Shown here: in pieces, positions 32,125-34,812 of the stretch
How the letters are laid out: every line of letters starts with the position of its first letter
Numbering within the stretch: position 1 is the first letter of the stretch
Source: Phycisphaerales bacterium UBA7812
GTDB taxonomy: Bacteria > Planctomycetota > Phycisphaerae > Phycisphaerales > UBA1924
Assembly: GCA_002480345.1 (NCBI GenBank)
Contig: DLBY01000013.1
Span: 1 to 34,812, forward strand
Reading direction: 5' to 3'
DNA: 34,812 bases
Position numbers and translations under genes: made by a program
Notes under the pieces: model-generated
The model's input: the letters and a program-made list of their open reading frames with translations, nothing else
What the model was told of the DNA's origin: nothing
The model's database searches: none

Positions 32125-33377
32125 GCGAACGGGTCGATCCGTTTCCTGAGGTTCCGGCGGCGGACACGCGTCACCGTCGAGGTGAGCGAACGCAGTTTCA
32201 TCGACAGAGAGAGGTGCCGCAGCCAGTGCGGGAAGGTCGGGAACCCCGAGAATTTCGGGACGGCTGCGCCCATGACCCGCATCACGAGTGTCTGTCCGAA
32301 GAGCCTCCCGCGTGTGGAGAGCAGGTTCGCCTGGGACCGCGGGAGGAGGGACGGATCCCTTGTTTCGAGGGTGATGTAGCCGGCTTCGGCCGCGGCTCGG
32401 AGGATCTCCACTCCGCGACGGGTGCGGGCGATGATCAGCGATTTCCCCGGTTCCCCGGGCTCGACGGGTCGGTACCAGGGGTCCCCGACCGCGATGTCGG
32501 CAAACTCGCCGCTGTGGTCGGGGCAGATGTAGCATCGCCACTGCCGATACTGCTGCAAGAAGCCCCACGACTCCGCGTAGGTCATCTGCGCCGTGTGGGA
32601 TTCACCCTCGGCGTCCGTCCACTCCGCGGTCCAGAGGCCCGGCCAGCCGTTCCCGCGGTACCGGAGACTCCGGAGCGCCGCGGGGTCGCTGACCCCGATC
32701 TTCTCGAGCAGCGCAAGGTTCCCACGGGTGGAGGGCACGCCCGCGCAGAAAAAGGCGATGGTGAGACCGAGCTTCGCGTCAAGATCGTCACGGAATCGCC
32801 TCGCTTGCTGCACCCCCGCGACATCGCAGGGCTTGCCGATGAACACGCTGGGCTGATCCTGAGCAAGGACAAGGTCGAGACGATCCGCCGGGCTCGCGGG
32901 CGCGTACCGAGATCCGGTGCGCGAGAGCAAGTCTGCGCGTGTCGTGCTGTAGACCGTTTCATTGAGATGACGACGAACCCCGCTCGCGCCGGTGTGGAGC
33001 ACGCCCGCCATCCCCTGCCGCTCGATCGCGAAGAGCGCGAGCGCCGTCGCGGCACCCCCGCTGGACCCCGCGAGGCGGATGTCGTGATCGGAGGCGTGCC
33101 CCTCCCACACCTCGTAGACGGGACCCCACGCCGGGCGCAGCTCTTCGAGCAAGTCGGGATCGGACTCATCGAAAGTGTGCGTCAGCGACGCACCGGGACA
33201 GGCCCGCAACGCGTCACCGGTTTCCTCGGGCGCCTCGCCCGCAAGCACGGGACGACGCCCGTACGACGGCGCATCATCCATGCGGAAGCGCTCGGGCTCG
33301 AGCGACGCGCACACACCGCACCCGGTGCAGAGCTGCCGCTCGGCGACTTCGTTGATATTCAGAACGGGCAGTTTCAC
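32121..33377 (-). CDS. FrhB-like Fe-S flavoprotein in polysaccharide cluster
   Basis: Protein of 418 residues with the coenzyme F420 hydrogenase/dehydrogenase beta-subunit architecture. The N-terminal CTGCGVC (Cys17, 20, 23) plus Cys60 before a proline give a complete [4Fe-4S] ligand set. The FrhB N- and C-terminal domains follow: AGSSGGAATALALFAIERQ, SRYAPASPADRL, SVFIGKPCDVAGVQQARR, and CYICPDHSGEFADIAVGDPW, with two more cysteines that could hold a second cluster. Family members in exopolysaccharide loci are known but their role is poorly defined. A redox modification of a sugar or lipid is the usual guess. ATG 33377 lies 4 bases after the flippase gene. Confidence 0.85.
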   Translation of the reverse strand: MKLPVLNINEVAERQLCTGCGVCASLEPERFRMDDAPSYGRRPVLAGEAPEETGDALRACPGASLTHTFDESDPDLLEELRPAWGPVYEVWEGHASDHDIRLAGSSGGAATALALFAIERQGMAGVLHTGASGVRRHLNETVYSTTRADLLSRTGSRYAPASPADRLDLVLAQDQPSVFIGKPCDVAGVQQARRFRDDLDAKLGLTIAFFCAGVPSTRGNLALLEKIGVSDPAALRSLRYRGNGWPGLWTAEWTDAEGESHTAQMTYAESWGFLQQYRQWRCYICPDHSGEFADIAVGDPWYRPVEPGEPGKSLIIARTRRGVEILRAAAEAGYITLETRDPSLLPRSQANLLSTRGRLFGQTLVMRVMGAAVPKFSGFPTFPHWLRHLSLSMKLRSLTSTVTRVRRRNLRKRIDPFA

Positions 33378-33381
33378 GGCA

Positions 33382-34812
33382 TCAGGTCTCGCGAAGACTC
33401 ACTGGGGTCGTCGGATCAGGCGGGAGCGGAGAATGGCCGTGCCCGCTCGCAAGTCGGTCCGACAAGTGATGACGGAGCGACGGCGAGCACGGGATCATCC
33501 CGAGCAGCGTGGCGAGCCCCGCGACTGAGGCCCACACGAAGTCCAGCGGGGTCGCACCGCCGCGGCCGCCGAAGATCGCCGCGAGTGCGAACGACGCGGA
33601 CATCAACGCCCCCCCGATCAGCGCCGGGAGGATCACGGGCGACGCGGGCAATCCGATCCGCTTCGCGAGCAGCCGCTGCGACCAGAGTGCCGCGAGGAGC
33701 TCACCCGCGAGCCCGCTCGCGGCGATCCACTCGACGCCCATCCCGCCCATCGCGCCACCGAGCGCGATCGGGATCGCAAGGGTGCGTGCGATGTTCGCGT
33801 ACATCGGGTTTCGGGTATCCGCCTTCGCGATCGCTGCGATGCTCTGCCCCACCCGGGCGATGCGCACCCCCTGCATGCACGCGAGCCAGCCGACGACGCC
33901 GACCGCCGGCGCATACTTGTCTCCATAGAAGAGGACGAGCAGGTCATCCCCACACCAGACGGTTCCCGCCGCGAAACCGACCCCGCCCAGCAGACACAAC
34001 TGCGTCGCAAAGGCGGCGAGCTCACCGAACCGTGCCTCGTCCGCTTTCGCACCCGAGAGCATCGGCAAGAGGAGTGACTGAAGAACGCGGGACGCGATGA
34101 GCGAGGGCATCATCAACAGACCGAACGCGGCGCTGTAGAGCCCGAGGGCCTGCATCGTGAACACGCCGCCCACGATCGCCCGGTCGCCCTGGAAGATCCC
34201 GAACATGAGCAGCGCGTTGATAAGCAGGGGCCACCCGAAGACGATCATCCGGCGGATCATGCCCGTATCCCAGGCCCATCGGTACCGCCGCTCGGCAACG
34301 AGGTGAGAGGTCAGGACATACAACGCGACCTGGGCGAGGACCACGACCAGCATCACGCGGTAATCACCAAGCCACATCGCGAGGGGCGCCGCGATCGCGG
34401 TCGAGACGATCAGCGGGAGTGTGTCTGTCCACACCGACGCACCGAAACGCATCGACCGGTGCATCCGGAACTGATCGAGATGCGTGAAAGAACGGAGCAG
34501 CGGCACGACCGCGAGCACGCGGAACGCCCACGCAACCTCCGGGATTCCGAAGAACGCCGCGACGGGCCCCGCGACGGCGAACATCACGAGCGATCCGATC
34601 GCGCCGCGAGCGACCTGGAACGCCTGTGCCGTCGCCTGCAGCCGTTCGTCCTCCCCGTCGGGGGCCTGGATGATCAGGCGGTCGAGGGCGAGGTTGCTGG
34701 CCATCTCGATGAGGCTGATGGTCATCGCGAAACTGGCGGCGATCCCGAAATCATCGACGCTGATGAGCCTGGCGATGATGACATTGCGCGCAAACGAGCA
34801 GACCGAACCGGC
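33382..34812 (-). CDS. Oligosaccharide flippase, Wzx-like (5' partial)
   Basis: Membrane protein of the MOP/polysaccharide transporter superfamily, which moves lipid-linked repeat units across the inner membrane. The window ends inside the gene. The frame is open through 34812, and the 29 codons before the first internal ATG (34725) still read as flippase (SFARNVIIARLISVDDFGIAASFAMT), so that ATG is not the start. About 476 residues are visible, with some twelve to fourteen hydrophobic segments. The segment LALDRLIIQAPDGEDERLQATAQAFQVARG is typical of the family. It is the first visible gene of the - strand cluster, which must continue to the right. Confidence 0.88.
   Translation of the reverse strand, partial: AGSVCSFARNVIIARLISVDDFGIAASFAMTISLIEMASNLALDRLIIQAPDGEDERLQATAQAFQVARGAIGSLVMFAVAGPVAAFFGIPEVAWAFRVLAVVPLLRSFTHLDQFRMHRSMRFGASVWTDTLPLIVSTAIAAPLAMWLGDYRVMLVVVLAQVALYVLTSHLVAERRYRWAWDTGMIRRMIVFGWPLLINALLMFGIFQGDRAIVGGVFTMQALGLYSAAFGLLMMPSLIASRVLQSLLLPMLSGAKADEARFGELAAFATQLCLLGGVGFAAGTVWCGDDLLVLFYGDKYAPAVGVVGWLACMQGVRIARVGQSIAAIAKADTRNPMYANIARTLAIPIALGGAMGGMGVEWIAASGLAGELLAALWSQRLLAKRIGLPASPVILPALIGGALMSASFALAAIFGGRGGATPLDFVWASVAGLATLLGMIPCSPSLRHHLSDRLASGHGHSPLPPDPTTPVSLRET

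Noticed and set aside
32121..33377. F420-reducing hydrogenase component
   Set aside because: No hydrogenase large or small subunit nearby. The gene is inside a polysaccharide cluster, so only the fold is shared.
32214..34100. A 628-codon open frame on the + strand
   Set aside because: It spans antisense to both the FrhB-like and flippase genes and degenerates into Arg/Ser/Pro-rich low complexity.
1..34812. CRISPR array, insertion sequence, phage or defence system
   Set aside because: No regularly spaced repeats, transposase, integrase or defence-type domains were seen on either strand.

Overview
The window looks like chromosomal DNA of a planctomycete, most likely class Phycisphaerae. It is strongly GC-rich. 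Two secreted proteins (a predicted PL11 lyase and a 242-residue protein) end in the dockerin-like, aspartate-rich tail typical of that group (CxAADLAEPFGVLDLSD... closing with AGCP). It also carries a secreted protein with a duplicated module of a type I associate with planctomycetes. I see no insertion sequence, phage, CRISPR array or rRNA. This placement rests on pattern recognition, not on a database search.

Bases 1 to about 20,833 form a pectin-type polysaccharide utilisation region. On the + strand, a three-part TRAP transporter (dctP partial, dctQ, dctM) is translationally coupled to a mannonate-oxidoreductase-like SDR, followed by KDPG aldolase (eda) and 2-keto-3-deoxygluconate kinase (kdgK). 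Together these suggest uptake of a uronate and its catabolism to pyruvate and glyceraldehyde-3-phosphate. On the - strand, araB and araD convert L-ribulose to D-xylulose-5-phosphate. Divergent from them are two secreted glycosidases on the + strand (GH43-like and GH30). Next, on the - strand, comes a XylR-type regulator followed by a two-permease sugar ABC transporter (ytfQ-ytfR-ytfT-yjfF) and an inositol-monophosphatase-family enzyme. A secreted PL11 rhamnogalacturonan lyase with a dockerin lies upstream of the regulator. The inferred pathway is backbone cleavage by PL11, side-chain trimming by GH43 and GH30, import of arabinose or galactose (furanose forms likely) and of uronates, then catabolism by AraBD and KdgK-Eda. 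No L-arabinose isomerase, uronate isomerase or sugar-acid dehydratase is present.

Bases about 20,834 to 24,873 are a mixed stretch: a strong intrinsic terminator, a secreted dockerin-tailed protein, a tRNA with a GCA (Cys) anticodon but an unusual class-II long variable arm, a secreted protein with a duplicated module, and a C45-family Ntn hydrolase.

Bases 24,904 to the right edge hold ten - strand genes of a surface polysaccharide cluster: flippase (partial), FrhB-like Fe-S protein, O-antigen ligase/polymerase-like membrane protein, fucosyltransferase-like protein, GT2, hexapeptide acyltransferase, GT2, a PssD/PssE-like split glycosyltransferase and a UDP-sugar dehydrogenase. Seven of the nine junctions overlap, and the other two have gaps of 4 and 10 bases. 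The cluster continues beyond the window.

The points most worth a second look are the class-II tRNA-Cys, the apparent stop-codon loss in the PL11 gene that makes it run into the regulator gene, and the candidate promoter/operator sites of the regulator and its transporter.
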